In this document: in pieces, positions 25,166-33,532 of the stretch
Position numbering within the stretch: the first letter of the stretch is position 1
Layout of the letters: the number at the start of each line of letters is the position of its first letter
Assembly (NCBI GenBank): GCA_022571215.1
Contig: JACZYG010000016.1
Coordinates: forward strand, 1 to 53,916
Direction: 5' to 3'
From: Fidelibacterota bacterium
GTDB lineage: Bacteria; Fidelibacterota; SORT01
DNA length: 53,916 nt
Notes under the pieces: generated by a model
Seen by the model: the letters and a program-made list of their open reading frames with translations, nothing else
What the model was told of the DNA's origin: nothing
The model's database searches: none
Made by a program: the position numbers and the translations under genes

Positions 25166-27409
25166 TCAATATTCGATTCCCACTGATAAATAATACCTCC
25201 TATCGCGAAGAGCCAATCCCTGTATTATCAAATCGTCGCTGATCAAGTTTAATGCGCTAAGATTGATATTCATTTCATAATCGTTCCAGTTGACGGCTTT
25301 ACTTATATGAATATCAATATTTGAAAATGAAGGAAGAATTACTACAGCTAATTGCTCATCATCGCTATTAATCCAGCCTACTTGTTCACCTTCCCTATAA
25401 ATCGTTATGAATGATGAATAACCCGAATGCTTAATCGTGATCCCCATCGAAAGTTTCATATCATATTTAAAAGGAAAAGCTGATTTATCGGAAATAAAAT
25501 ATTTAGACAGACCTATGTTCATATTTAATTTCTTTTCATAAAAAGTCGCTCTTAAATTGGTCTCCAAGCCCGATATTTTTGCTCTTGCGATATTATCATA
25601 TATCGGAACAGGAACACCTATAGGAAAGGTCACACGAATTTTATTGTCATAAATATTGTTGAAAATATTAATTTTGAACTCCCATTCGTCAACAATCTCA
25701 TGATCGGGCAGACTTCCGATTATCTCAAAGCCGATCTCTTTACTTAAGACTTTCTCCGGATTAAAATTGATATTTTCATTGGCGCCGCTTTTAAGATATA
25801 TGGAGCTTATTCTCTGACTTAACGATGGAAATTTAAAATTTGTTCCATAATTCATATAACTGTTATAGATGGTATTTTCTGTGCTCCCCGCTATATTATA
25901 CGAAAATTTATACGAGGTTTCTTCCTCGTAGACCCCATTCCGTTCATTATTCGCTTTTGAAAAGTCACTGCCCGACAATGTTTCATTTTGAACATCTTTT
26001 AAAAATTCGTGTCGAATGCTTACATCAAAATCAGTAACTCTTACCTTATCGGATCTACTCTTCTGATGAATCTTTGTTATAGACACTATTGCATGTCTCG
26101 TTCGATTGAACTGTTGGCGAGCGATACCCGGGAAAGCGGTAAAATCGTTTCCCCGAATATCCGAAATATCAAACTCTGTAGTTTCCAATTGGTAAACAAA
26201 CCGTTGCTCTACTAATGCTATCTCTATCGGTTTGTCAATACTTATGTTAAATGACTCTTCAGAAAGATTCCGTGTAAGTGAACCGAAATCACTTTTGATG
26301 GTGTGCGATTGCTCGAAGGACCTTTTTGAGACCTTAAATTCAATCTCTTGAATCGAAGGAAGGTATGCGTCAAACCGGGATGAGAATATATTTTCTTCAT
26401 TTGACAGTGTTTCGACATCTCGTTCATTTTCATAATCTTTTGTGGTGGTAAGCACTGTACCATATAGGGAATTATTATGATTGATATCGGACAAACGATA
26501 CACGAAATTTCCGGTAAAGTGTTTTGAATTATTCCTAATTTGAAAATTCGATTCATTTTGAGTCGAAAACAACCGGACTGACGCTCCCTGCCTTGTACTC
26601 AGAAACCCGGAAAGGTTTCCAACTGCTCCATTCAGGTTCAAAGTCCACTGTCCGCTATCATAGCTGCCTATCTTCTGTCTGAATCTGACATGGTAATTAT
26701 CGTTAAATTTCGGTACGATATTAATGACCCCCGAAAATGCTTCCGAACCGTAAATTGCGGTGTTACTTCCACGAATTACTTCTACTTTTTCTATATCTTG
26801 CAAATCGATAAGAGAGACGTCCGCAATATTATTGTATACGCTATTCAATTTAATACCGTTGTACATCACTATAGTTTCGCTCGAATTGCCCCCTCTTATC
26901 GAAATGGTTTTCAGACCGTTCAATGTTTCTTCTACTTGAATACTTTGCTCATTCCTCAGCAGCTCTCCCGCATCATCAAAGCTTAGATGTTCAAATTCTT
27001 CGGCTCCAATGACAAGTATGGATTGAGGCAGATCTTTTCCAATTTCCGAATATACCCGCTTATCACTTACCTCAAACTCGGAAAGCGGTATCACTCTTGG
27101 CATGAGGTAAATATCTAATGTTGATTGAATTCTATCAAGAGCGTAAGCGAGAGAATCATAACCTATATGTCGAAATACTATCGTTATATTAGAGTTTTTC
27201 GGTTTAAAGGTCAGACTAAAACCACCCGATGAATTTGTGGTCGTTCCAAATGTTGATTTAGGTATAAATACTTGAACGTTGGATATACCTTCGCGGGTCA
27301 CCGAATCTTTAACTCTGCCCCGAATCGTGATCGTATCCTGAGCTTCAGACTTAACACTGAATAACAGCAGGAATAAGATCGTTTTCATGATAATATTTTC
27401 AGATTTCAT
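25166..27409 (-). CDS. TonB-dependent receptor with carboxypeptidase-regulatory-like domain
   Basis: A 747-residue outer-membrane receptor. After a signal peptide (residues 9-23, ending SEAQ) comes a carboxypeptidase-regulatory-like domain (ITIRGRVKDSVTREGISNVQV to about residue 110), then the plug (SILVIGAEEFEHLSFDDAGELLRN, KTISIRGGNSSETIVMYNGIKLN, DIEKVEVIRGSNTAIYGSEAFSGVINIV) and a beta-barrel to the C-terminus ending in the aromatic YYLSVGIEY. Size is nearer siderophore/vitamin receptors than SusC. Ligand unknown. It lies between a DUF1028 gene and a lipoprotein gene. Confidence 0.93.
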   Translation of the reverse strand: MKSENIIMKTILFLLLFSVKSEAQDTITIRGRVKDSVTREGISNVQVFIPKSTFGTTTNSSGGFSLTFKPKNSNITIVFRHIGYDSLAYALDRIQSTLDIYLMPRVIPLSEFEVSDKRVYSEIGKDLPQSILVIGAEEFEHLSFDDAGELLRNEQSIQVEETLNGLKTISIRGGNSSETIVMYNGIKLNSVYNNIADVSLIDLQDIEKVEVIRGSNTAIYGSEAFSGVINIVPKFNDNYHVRFRQKIGSYDSGQWTLNLNGAVGNLSGFLSTRQGASVRLFSTQNESNFQIRNNSKHFTGNFVYRLSDINHNNSLYGTVLTTTKDYENERDVETLSNEENIFSSRFDAYLPSIQEIEFKVSKRSFEQSHTIKSDFGSLTRNLSEESFNISIDKPIEIALVEQRFVYQLETTEFDISDIRGNDFTAFPGIARQQFNRTRHAIVSITKIHQKSRSDKVRVTDFDVSIRHEFLKDVQNETLSGSDFSKANNERNGVYEEETSYKFSYNIAGSTENTIYNSYMNYGTNFKFPSLSQRISSIYLKSGANENINFNPEKVLSKEIGFEIIGSLPDHEIVDEWEFKINIFNNIYDNKIRVTFPIGVPVPIYDNIARAKISGLETNLRATFYEKKLNMNIGLSKYFISDKSAFPFKYDMKLSMGITIKHSGYSSFITIYREGEQVGWINSDDEQLAVVILPSFSNIDIHISKAVNWNDYEMNINLSALNLISDDLIIQGLALRDRRYYLSVGIEY

Positions 27410-27493
27410 TCAGCGTATTCAAAACCGTTTTAAATTGTATCCGGTAAAAAGATACGCAATCATCAAACAAGAAGTTTGGTCAAATAATATTTC

Positions 27494-28486
27494 TTACTGT
27501 TTTAATATTTTTTTTATCACCTTTTTATCATCAGGTAAAAAGTCGCTCTCTACCAGACGTGGAACAAGTTTTTTCCAAATTGGCTCTCTTTTAAATACCC
27601 ATTTGAATTCCGGTAGAGACTCCTCAAGTTTATCCACCAATACAAGAGTGGCGGCATACCAGAATCTTAATTCGACATTATCCGGAAGCATCTTCATTCC
27701 GATTTTATACTCTTCAAGCGCCATCTCGTAATGATTTTCGGCGAGATGATCGTCTCCTCTGCTGACATGATTATATGCCTGCGCTATATATACGAGCCTT
27801 CGTAATTCTTTAAGCGGATTGGGGCTATCTTCAACTCTAAGGTTGTAGGGACGATCAAGATAAACATTGCCTGTTGGATTGATAGTGACAATCATAATTG
27901 CAGCTGACTGTTTTCCCCGTAGGTCTCCTCCCTCTTTCTGCGCTGCATCGAGCGCTGCGAGAAGACGGTTCGCCAAATCTCCGTCTGTCTTTTCATACGC
28001 TTCCCCCATTTTATTCCAAACAGTGTTTTTCAGCATTATATTAGCTTGCGCTGAATAACTGTCACCAATTTTATATCCAGCCTCAGCAATGCAATTATCG
28101 CCAGTGTGAGAAGCGATAATGCCATTTACATCCACCATTGCAACCTGTCTTACTTCCGGCGTGTTATCAGCTGCTAAAAGCCCTTTTAGCGCTTGTTGAG
28201 CGCTTTTCCCCGCTTTCATAAGACTCAAGCCGAGAGGTCCGTAGCTGACCTCCACGATAGATTGTGTGGCTACTACTCCAACTCCGGGCTCAACCCAAGT
28301 GACTATTGAACCTACACCGAAATAGTGTGATTGAACCGCAACTCCCATCTGGTTATTCTCTTTATCATATGCTACTATTGAATATGTATGCGCATTTCGT
28401 ACGGCGAAATGCGACGACTGCGAAAAACCTGTTGAAACTGTTAGAAATAATGATATGAGAACTACAATAAACTGACTTTTCATCAT
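27494..28486 (-). CDS. secreted DUF1028 (Ntn-hydrolase-like) protein with TPR-like tail
   Basis: The 330-residue protein has a signal peptide (residues 5-22, VLISLFLTVSTGFSQ) and a DUF1028 domain from about 30 to 225: THTYSIVAYDKENNQMGVAVQSH, VEPGVGVVATQS, YGPLGLSLMKAGKSAQQALKGLL and DGDLANRLLAALDAAQKEGGDLRGKQSAA. DUF1028 belongs to the Ntn-hydrolase fold and is of unknown activity, perhaps an amidohydrolase. The C-terminal 90 residues form two TPR-like helical pairs. It is the first gene of a minus-strand unit with a TonB receptor and lipoprotein, so a role in using an imported compound is possible. Confidence 0.88.
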   Translation of the reverse strand: MMKSQFIVVLISLFLTVSTGFSQSSHFAVRNAHTYSIVAYDKENNQMGVAVQSHYFGVGSIVTWVEPGVGVVATQSIVEVSYGPLGLSLMKAGKSAQQALKGLLAADNTPEVRQVAMVDVNGIIASHTGDNCIAEAGYKIGDSYSAQANIMLKNTVWNKMGEAYEKTDGDLANRLLAALDAAQKEGGDLRGKQSAAIMIVTINPTGNVYLDRPYNLRVEDSPNPLKELRRLVYIAQAYNHVSRGDDHLAENHYEMALEEYKIGMKMLPDNVELRFWYAATLVLVDKLEESLPEFKWVFKREPIWKKLVPRLVESDFLPDDKKVIKKILKQ

Positions 28487-28563
28487 CTTTATCCTTTTTT
28501 TAATAAGGTATCCCGATTGATTATATCCAACCTTACTTTTTCAGAGCTACTTCTAAAATACAC

Positions 28564-28593
28564 AAAAGCCCCGCCTGTGAAGGCAGGGCTTTT
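28564..28593 (-). terminator. Rho-independent terminator of the PorV-like operon
   Basis: A 13-bp stem (AAAAGCCCTGCCT/AGGCGGGGCTTTT with one U-G pair) and 4-base loop, 20 bases after the PorV-like stop on the minus strand. The last four stem bases are T. Confidence 0.85.
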
Positions 28594-28612
28594 AACGATT
28601 CCTTAGAGTATT

Positions 28613-29647
28613 CTAAAAACCGAATCTAAACGAAAGAACCTGATTATTATCGAATATCTCTGTAGTAATAAATGCATAGTCAAAACTAATATCAATACCG
28701 GTAGCCGCCCTTAAGTTCAATGAGCCACCGAATGATATGTTGTTAGCAAAGATATTCTCAAGCGCACCTTCCTTCTCCGAGATAACCCATGAACCTCGTA
28801 GAGCAAGCATATCGCTCAACGAGTACTCACCTAAGAGTTTAAAATCATTCTGAGCAGTTTCGTTGTTCTCGAATGTAAGACCTAACTCGAGCGAGCTTGA
28901 TTCACCCACCGGAATCGAATAACTGGTACCCAAGTTAACAATTGACGGGAGGTCAAATGAGGCTGCCTCGACTTTGTAGAAAGTAACCTTTCTATCATTA
29001 CCAATGGCGCTTGCCGACTGCCAGAGTCCCGAGCCGCCGTATCTCACCGGTGAACCGAAGTTTCTCAATACTACGCCAATAGACCAACCTTCTACATCCA
29101 TGAATGTGCGATATTGCACACCGACGTCAAACGCTATTCCGGTTGCCGCAACTCTTTCGAAGCTCTCGTTCAGGTAATTGAGACTGATTCCAACACTTGT
29201 TCTATCTGTTAATCTCTTGGCATATGTTACTCCTAATGAAAACACAGTAGGTGAATAAACTCCTCCGGTTCCATCAGGCGCAAATACAGTAGTTATAGGA
29301 ATATCTCCGATATCGAAATTTCTTAATGAAATAGCAAACGCGCCAAGCCGTTCAGACGATAGGCTTGCGGCGACGAAATTTATATCAATATCAGCAATAT
29401 AACTTCTCCTTGAGAACATTGCGTTTAATGATTTTTCTGTTGTTGCTAGTCCGGCAGGATTCCAGAATACCGATTCCAAACCGGTAACATTTGCAACGGC
29501 TCCGCCTCCGGATAAATACCGCGCTCCCTGCGGAACCAGAAGATAAGACGCTGCTGTCGTCCCATTTCGAGCATCACTTTGCGCAAACGCCATTGTTGAA
29601 ATGAGTAGAAGCGCTAACACTCCTAATATTGTTTTACGAACTGTCAT
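28613..29647 (-). CDS. PorV/PorQ-family outer-membrane protein
   Basis: I use the ATG at 29647 (MTVRKTILGVLAL), which has AGGAG eight bases upstream; this gives 344 residues. A signal peptide (to about FAQS) precedes the family opening TTAASYLLVPQGARYLSGGGAVANVTGLESVFWNPAGLA, the signature of PorV/PorQ (UPF0164) beta-barrels of the FadL-like fold. The C-terminal residue is Phe, as in outer-membrane barrels. PorV shuttles type IX substrates to the attachment complex, and this gene lies next to a sorted-protein gene, as I would expect for a dedicated pair. Confidence 0.88.
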   Translation of the reverse strand: MTVRKTILGVLALLLISTMAFAQSDARNGTTAASYLLVPQGARYLSGGGAVANVTGLESVFWNPAGLATTEKSLNAMFSRRSYIADIDINFVAASLSSERLGAFAISLRNFDIGDIPITTVFAPDGTGGVYSPTVFSLGVTYAKRLTDRTSVGISLNYLNESFERVAATGIAFDVGVQYRTFMDVEGWSIGVVLRNFGSPVRYGGSGLWQSASAIGNDRKVTFYKVEAASFDLPSIVNLGTSYSIPVGESSSLELGLTFENNETAQNDFKLLGEYSLSDMLALRGSWVISEKEGALENIFANNISFGGSLNLRAATGIDISFDYAFITTEIFDNNQVLSFRFGF

Positions 29648-29697
29648 TTTTTTAGCTCCTTTTAAAAACATGATTTTCTGATTCAGTTATCATGTTA

Positions 29698-32600
29698 TTA
29701 ATATGTCCGCAGGATTTGTTCTTCCTGTACTAAGGCAATTTTTAATATTTTAGTTCCGAGATTTCCCATATCTATATGAATTATATAGATACCACTTGCA
29801 ACCGGGAATCCGCCTTCGTTTGTAAGATCCCACCTCAAGAACTGTGAAGCATCTTCTTTAATTATTACTTTAACCATTTCACCTCCAAGGCTGAAGAACC
29901 GTATCGTCGCCTTTTCCGGTAAATGATTGAAAGTGACAAATTTATCGAATCTGCTTGTTTCATTTTCATGTAATCCCAAGTATGGATTCGGGTAGATATT
30001 TATCTTTGAAATATCCGCATCAGTGGCAGTAGCAACTGCCGGCGCTGCTGTGGAGAACGTAAACGAATCTATTCCGAATTGGAGTGGATTCGCGTAACGA
30101 ATCGTATATACATCTCCGGTGGACCATACAGACCCGCCTTCCTGCTCAAAGAATAACATCCATGTTGCGCTTGCATCGATCAGCGAACGCTCAGCAGCTG
30201 CATCGTCCGTATATGGCTTTTGGAGAATTACCATATAGTCTCTGCCGGACATACGCCAGCGAGCCGTAGCTGCCGTTCCGACGTCGTTTCCATATGGAGA
30301 ACCATCGTCGGCGTTTCTGTTGATCACAGCGACTTCTATCTGATGATGAAGCGAGCTGTCTGAACCGTCCACGTTCCAAAGTTCAAACGGAATTCTCAAC
30401 TGAACTCTGTTGAAACCTGAAAGATCGGATGCGCCGAACGCTCCTCTTTCCCACTGAGTGGAAAATGACCCGCCTGCGGTAACAGGACTGTCATTATCGG
30501 GAGCTACTCCCGTAAATCTAAATTCAAGATCAGGTTGCGCCTGATTAATTGTAGGTACGGGCGTACCGGATCCGAATTCAAACCAGAACCCTGTCGCAGC
30601 TCCGAATAGTTGTGAATCGCCCCAGATGGATAAATCACCGTCGTCCGGATCGGCGTCAACCGTAAATTTATCGGCAAAAAATGTGATCGGCGCGGCAAAG
30701 CTTCCTTCGAGTTTGACGGTCATCCCATTCACGACCAGCCTATCTTCGTCGGTGGTTAAATTAAGTTGATCTTCAAGCAGAACCTCGTTTGTCGTAACGT
30801 TCAAAAGATTCCAATGCTTTTCGAGTCTGAAATCATAACCAAGTTCCGTCAGAGTAACAGACCCACTTGCGTCAACAGTCGCGCTACCGAATCCGTCGTC
30901 ATAGGCTTCCCAACCCACGGTGATCGGAAGAGTAACAGGATTCACGTTCACTACGAAAACCACATCGGCTTCGATACAGCCGAATTCTGATCGAGCCGTA
31001 TTTCCCCACAATATCGTATTAGCTGCATTGTCAACCAATCCATTGGGGTAGTTCGGGCAATTTTGTCCCTGATCCGCAAAGCTCCCATAGGAGCCTGTGA
31101 TATTCGCGCTTAATATTTCAACTCCGGCGGGTAAGAACAGTTTAAACCCATCTGCCCATTCCTCATCCGCAGAGGGAACAAAACTAAAAGAAAATACAAG
31201 GTCAAACGTTCCGACGTTAGCGGAAACGACCGCTGCACCTGATACGGTTGAAGCGGAGATATCCGTTACCTTTCCTATGCTCTTCGGTATTGTGGAATCT
31301 GCGTTCGCGAATTTCCACTCGCCATCCACATCAAGGAAGAAAAGCTGTTTATCAAGAAATATCTCGTAATCAGCCGTAACTAATTGAGATTGATCAATCA
31401 CATTTACAGTAAGGAAAGCATCAGCAGTTCCTATGTGAACGTCGTCTATCTCATCGGCATAAGCCGCAGTAAGCGTAGTACCCGGTACAGGTTGTTGCGG
31501 TTTTACAGAAAGTATTACCGGACTCGATTCTAACGTCTTGAACGGCCTGCCGATATTATCAGCCAAGAAGCTGTACGCCGTTACCGCAAAGAAGTATTCG
31601 ATTCCAGTTGACAGCGGTCGGCCTCTAACCGCATCATTCGTTGTTGTGAAATGACGCTGTATACCGGAGTTAGAGCCGGATTGTTTCGCCTGTTGTACAA
31701 TAAAACCTGATTTCGTATCCACACCCGGATCGAATATTGTCTGTACGAGATTAATCAGGTCATAAGTAGCGACCCTAATTCCATCCGACAGTGTTGAAGT
31801 AGCGTTTGGAAGTTGATACACATTATAACCTTCAAAGGCGAATCCTTTGCTTACGATATCTTCAGATGCAGCGCGATCGGCATCATCTGTATTCCATGTC
31901 AGAGTTACTCTACCCTGGTTTGTGTTTGTTTCAAGCGCAAAACCTGTCGCAGTTGCTATAGGCGCGATCGGCGGACTTGGAAGATCAAAATCATTGTCAT
32001 ACGCAAATTGCGCAAAATCATCATGGAACTTCATAACGGTAATGGATGAAATATTGTCCAATCCGGTTCCGCCCATCAGCGCCATAAATAAATCTTGAGT
32101 ATCACCGAGCGCCATTTCAAACGGACCGGTAGTCATCACGAGACGACGGTCGCCCGGGGGAAGAATGATTCCGTCAATCCAACCCGTGCCTGTAACGGGA
32201 TCGCCTGACAGCCAGAATTTCGTTGCCTCTCCTGTTAGAGGATCAAGTAACCGCACAGTATCCGGCCATGCGGGACGCGGTAAAAATCCTTGCATCAAAT
32301 TAAACCACTGCAACGTGCCTTCGTATACTCCAAGATCGGGATCACTGATGGAAGAACCCGCTCCGAAGAATACAAAAGATGACATTCCAAGCGTATCTCC
32401 GGCTATGATAGGTCCTTGAAGGAAGTCATATCCGGCTGCTGGAACAGGAAGACCGAAATCCCCAAAGTAGGTGGCATCCTGAGCGGTACCGTTGTATACG
32501 AAACCAAGAGATTTCTCAACATCGGTTCCTACATAGTCATCGGTAAATGTTCCTAAATCAGGGTCAGACCACTGCGTAAGATACATCTCATCTATATGTG

Positions 32601-33480
32601 CGTCAGCAGAACCGCCTATTTTACCAGTGTAAATAAATCTCACTTTCTTGTAAGTAATGTTTCCAAGCGGGGAGGTGGCTGCAAAATCATATCCCCACAG
32701 GGTCATCTGCATCTCAAGACCGATTGAGGGTGAGCCGTAAGAGATCGCCGAGATATCGGAGTCAAGGTCATTGGCTACGAGCCAGACGGTCTGCGAAGCG
32801 CCCGGAAAACCTGGAATATCTTCAGCTGGATCATACGTACCGTTTCCATTTACATCTTCATAAGGCGCGCCATCAGCGGCAGGCCAATTATTCCAGGCGA
32901 ATTCGTATGTTTCAAATATTTGCTGCACATTGTCGGCGGTTACATCACCGATAGGAATTTGGATGAATGACGCTGCGTCACTTGTTAGATCCGCTGTTGC
33001 GTAATCAGTGCGAACCCTCCAGATCTGCTGGTCATTATGAACATCTATGCCGGTAGGAGGAACATAATTACTACCGTCGGGATCTATACTCCATCCTCTA
33101 ACCTTACCGGGAGATAAACCGTTTGCATATGTACTGCCGTTAACTCTGGGATTAATAGGATCGCCGTCACCGCTTATCTGAGCGCCCCAGACAATTCCTT
33201 CGGCAAATATCACACCGGCCGTACCTTTCGGGTGAGAACCGTTCCAACCGCCCGGATAGTCCCACGGGAAGAAACCGTCCCTCTCGATCCAACTGGTAAT
33301 GTTATTTATGCTAAGTAAGGTTTTAGCAGGATTAAGATGATTAAGCGCGCTCTTGGAAAGACTGCCTATCAATTTCGTTGCGCCCCCGCGCCTCGGGCCG
33401 TTCGTAATCTTGGCAAACGCGGTTGTTTGCAATATAAATATTACCACTATAGATAGGACTGTAAATAATTTCAGTCGCAT
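29698..33480 (-). CDS. large secreted protein with type IX-style C-terminal sorting domain
   Basis: A 1260-residue secreted protein: signal peptide (residues 4-22, LFTVLSIVVIFILQTTAFA), a long unrecognised N-terminal region with a Ca-binding-like loop (DVNGNGTYDPAEDI near residue 210), a fibronectin-III-like segment around residues 520-570 (RVTLTWNTDDADRA), further beta-rich domains and a C-terminal sorting domain (about 1175-1260) with INIYPNPYLGL, KATIRFFSLGGEMVK and SGIYIIHIDMG. This is the Por-secretion/type-A form. The ATG at 33480 has GGAG 8 bases upstream. Lying between a TonB receptor and a PorV-like protein, it is probably a surface-exposed partner. Ligand unknown. Confidence 0.85.
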   Translation of the reverse strand: MRLKLFTVLSIVVIFILQTTAFAKITNGPRRGGATKLIGSLSKSALNHLNPAKTLLSINNITSWIERDGFFPWDYPGGWNGSHPKGTAGVIFAEGIVWGAQISGDGDPINPRVNGSTYANGLSPGKVRGWSIDPDGSNYVPPTGIDVHNDQQIWRVRTDYATADLTSDAASFIQIPIGDVTADNVQQIFETYEFAWNNWPAADGAPYEDVNGNGTYDPAEDIPGFPGASQTVWLVANDLDSDISAISYGSPSIGLEMQMTLWGYDFAATSPLGNITYKKVRFIYTGKIGGSADAHIDEMYLTQWSDPDLGTFTDDYVGTDVEKSLGFVYNGTAQDATYFGDFGLPVPAAGYDFLQGPIIAGDTLGMSSFVFFGAGSSISDPDLGVYEGTLQWFNLMQGFLPRPAWPDTVRLLDPLTGEATKFWLSGDPVTGTGWIDGIILPPGDRRLVMTTGPFEMALGDTQDLFMALMGGTGLDNISSITVMKFHDDFAQFAYDNDFDLPSPPIAPIATATGFALETNTNQGRVTLTWNTDDADRAASEDIVSKGFAFEGYNVYQLPNATSTLSDGIRVATYDLINLVQTIFDPGVDTKSGFIVQQAKQSGSNSGIQRHFTTTNDAVRGRPLSTGIEYFFAVTAYSFLADNIGRPFKTLESSPVILSVKPQQPVPGTTLTAAYADEIDDVHIGTADAFLTVNVIDQSQLVTADYEIFLDKQLFFLDVDGEWKFANADSTIPKSIGKVTDISASTVSGAAVVSANVGTFDLVFSFSFVPSADEEWADGFKLFLPAGVEILSANITGSYGSFADQGQNCPNYPNGLVDNAANTILWGNTARSEFGCIEADVVFVVNVNPVTLPITVGWEAYDDGFGSATVDASGSVTLTELGYDFRLEKHWNLLNVTTNEVLLEDQLNLTTDEDRLVVNGMTVKLEGSFAAPITFFADKFTVDADPDDGDLSIWGDSQLFGAATGFWFEFGSGTPVPTINQAQPDLEFRFTGVAPDNDSPVTAGGSFSTQWERGAFGASDLSGFNRVQLRIPFELWNVDGSDSSLHHQIEVAVINRNADDGSPYGNDVGTAATARWRMSGRDYMVILQKPYTDDAAAERSLIDASATWMLFFEQEGGSVWSTGDVYTIRYANPLQFGIDSFTFSTAAPAVATATDADISKINIYPNPYLGLHENETSRFDKFVTFNHLPEKATIRFFSLGGEMVKVIIKEDASQFLRWDLTNEGGFPVASGIYIIHIDMGNLGTKILKIALVQEEQILRTY

Positions 33481-33532
33481 TTTTAATACTCCTTTTGAGC
33501 TTTTATTATTCTAATATCAGTCAACATTTCGC

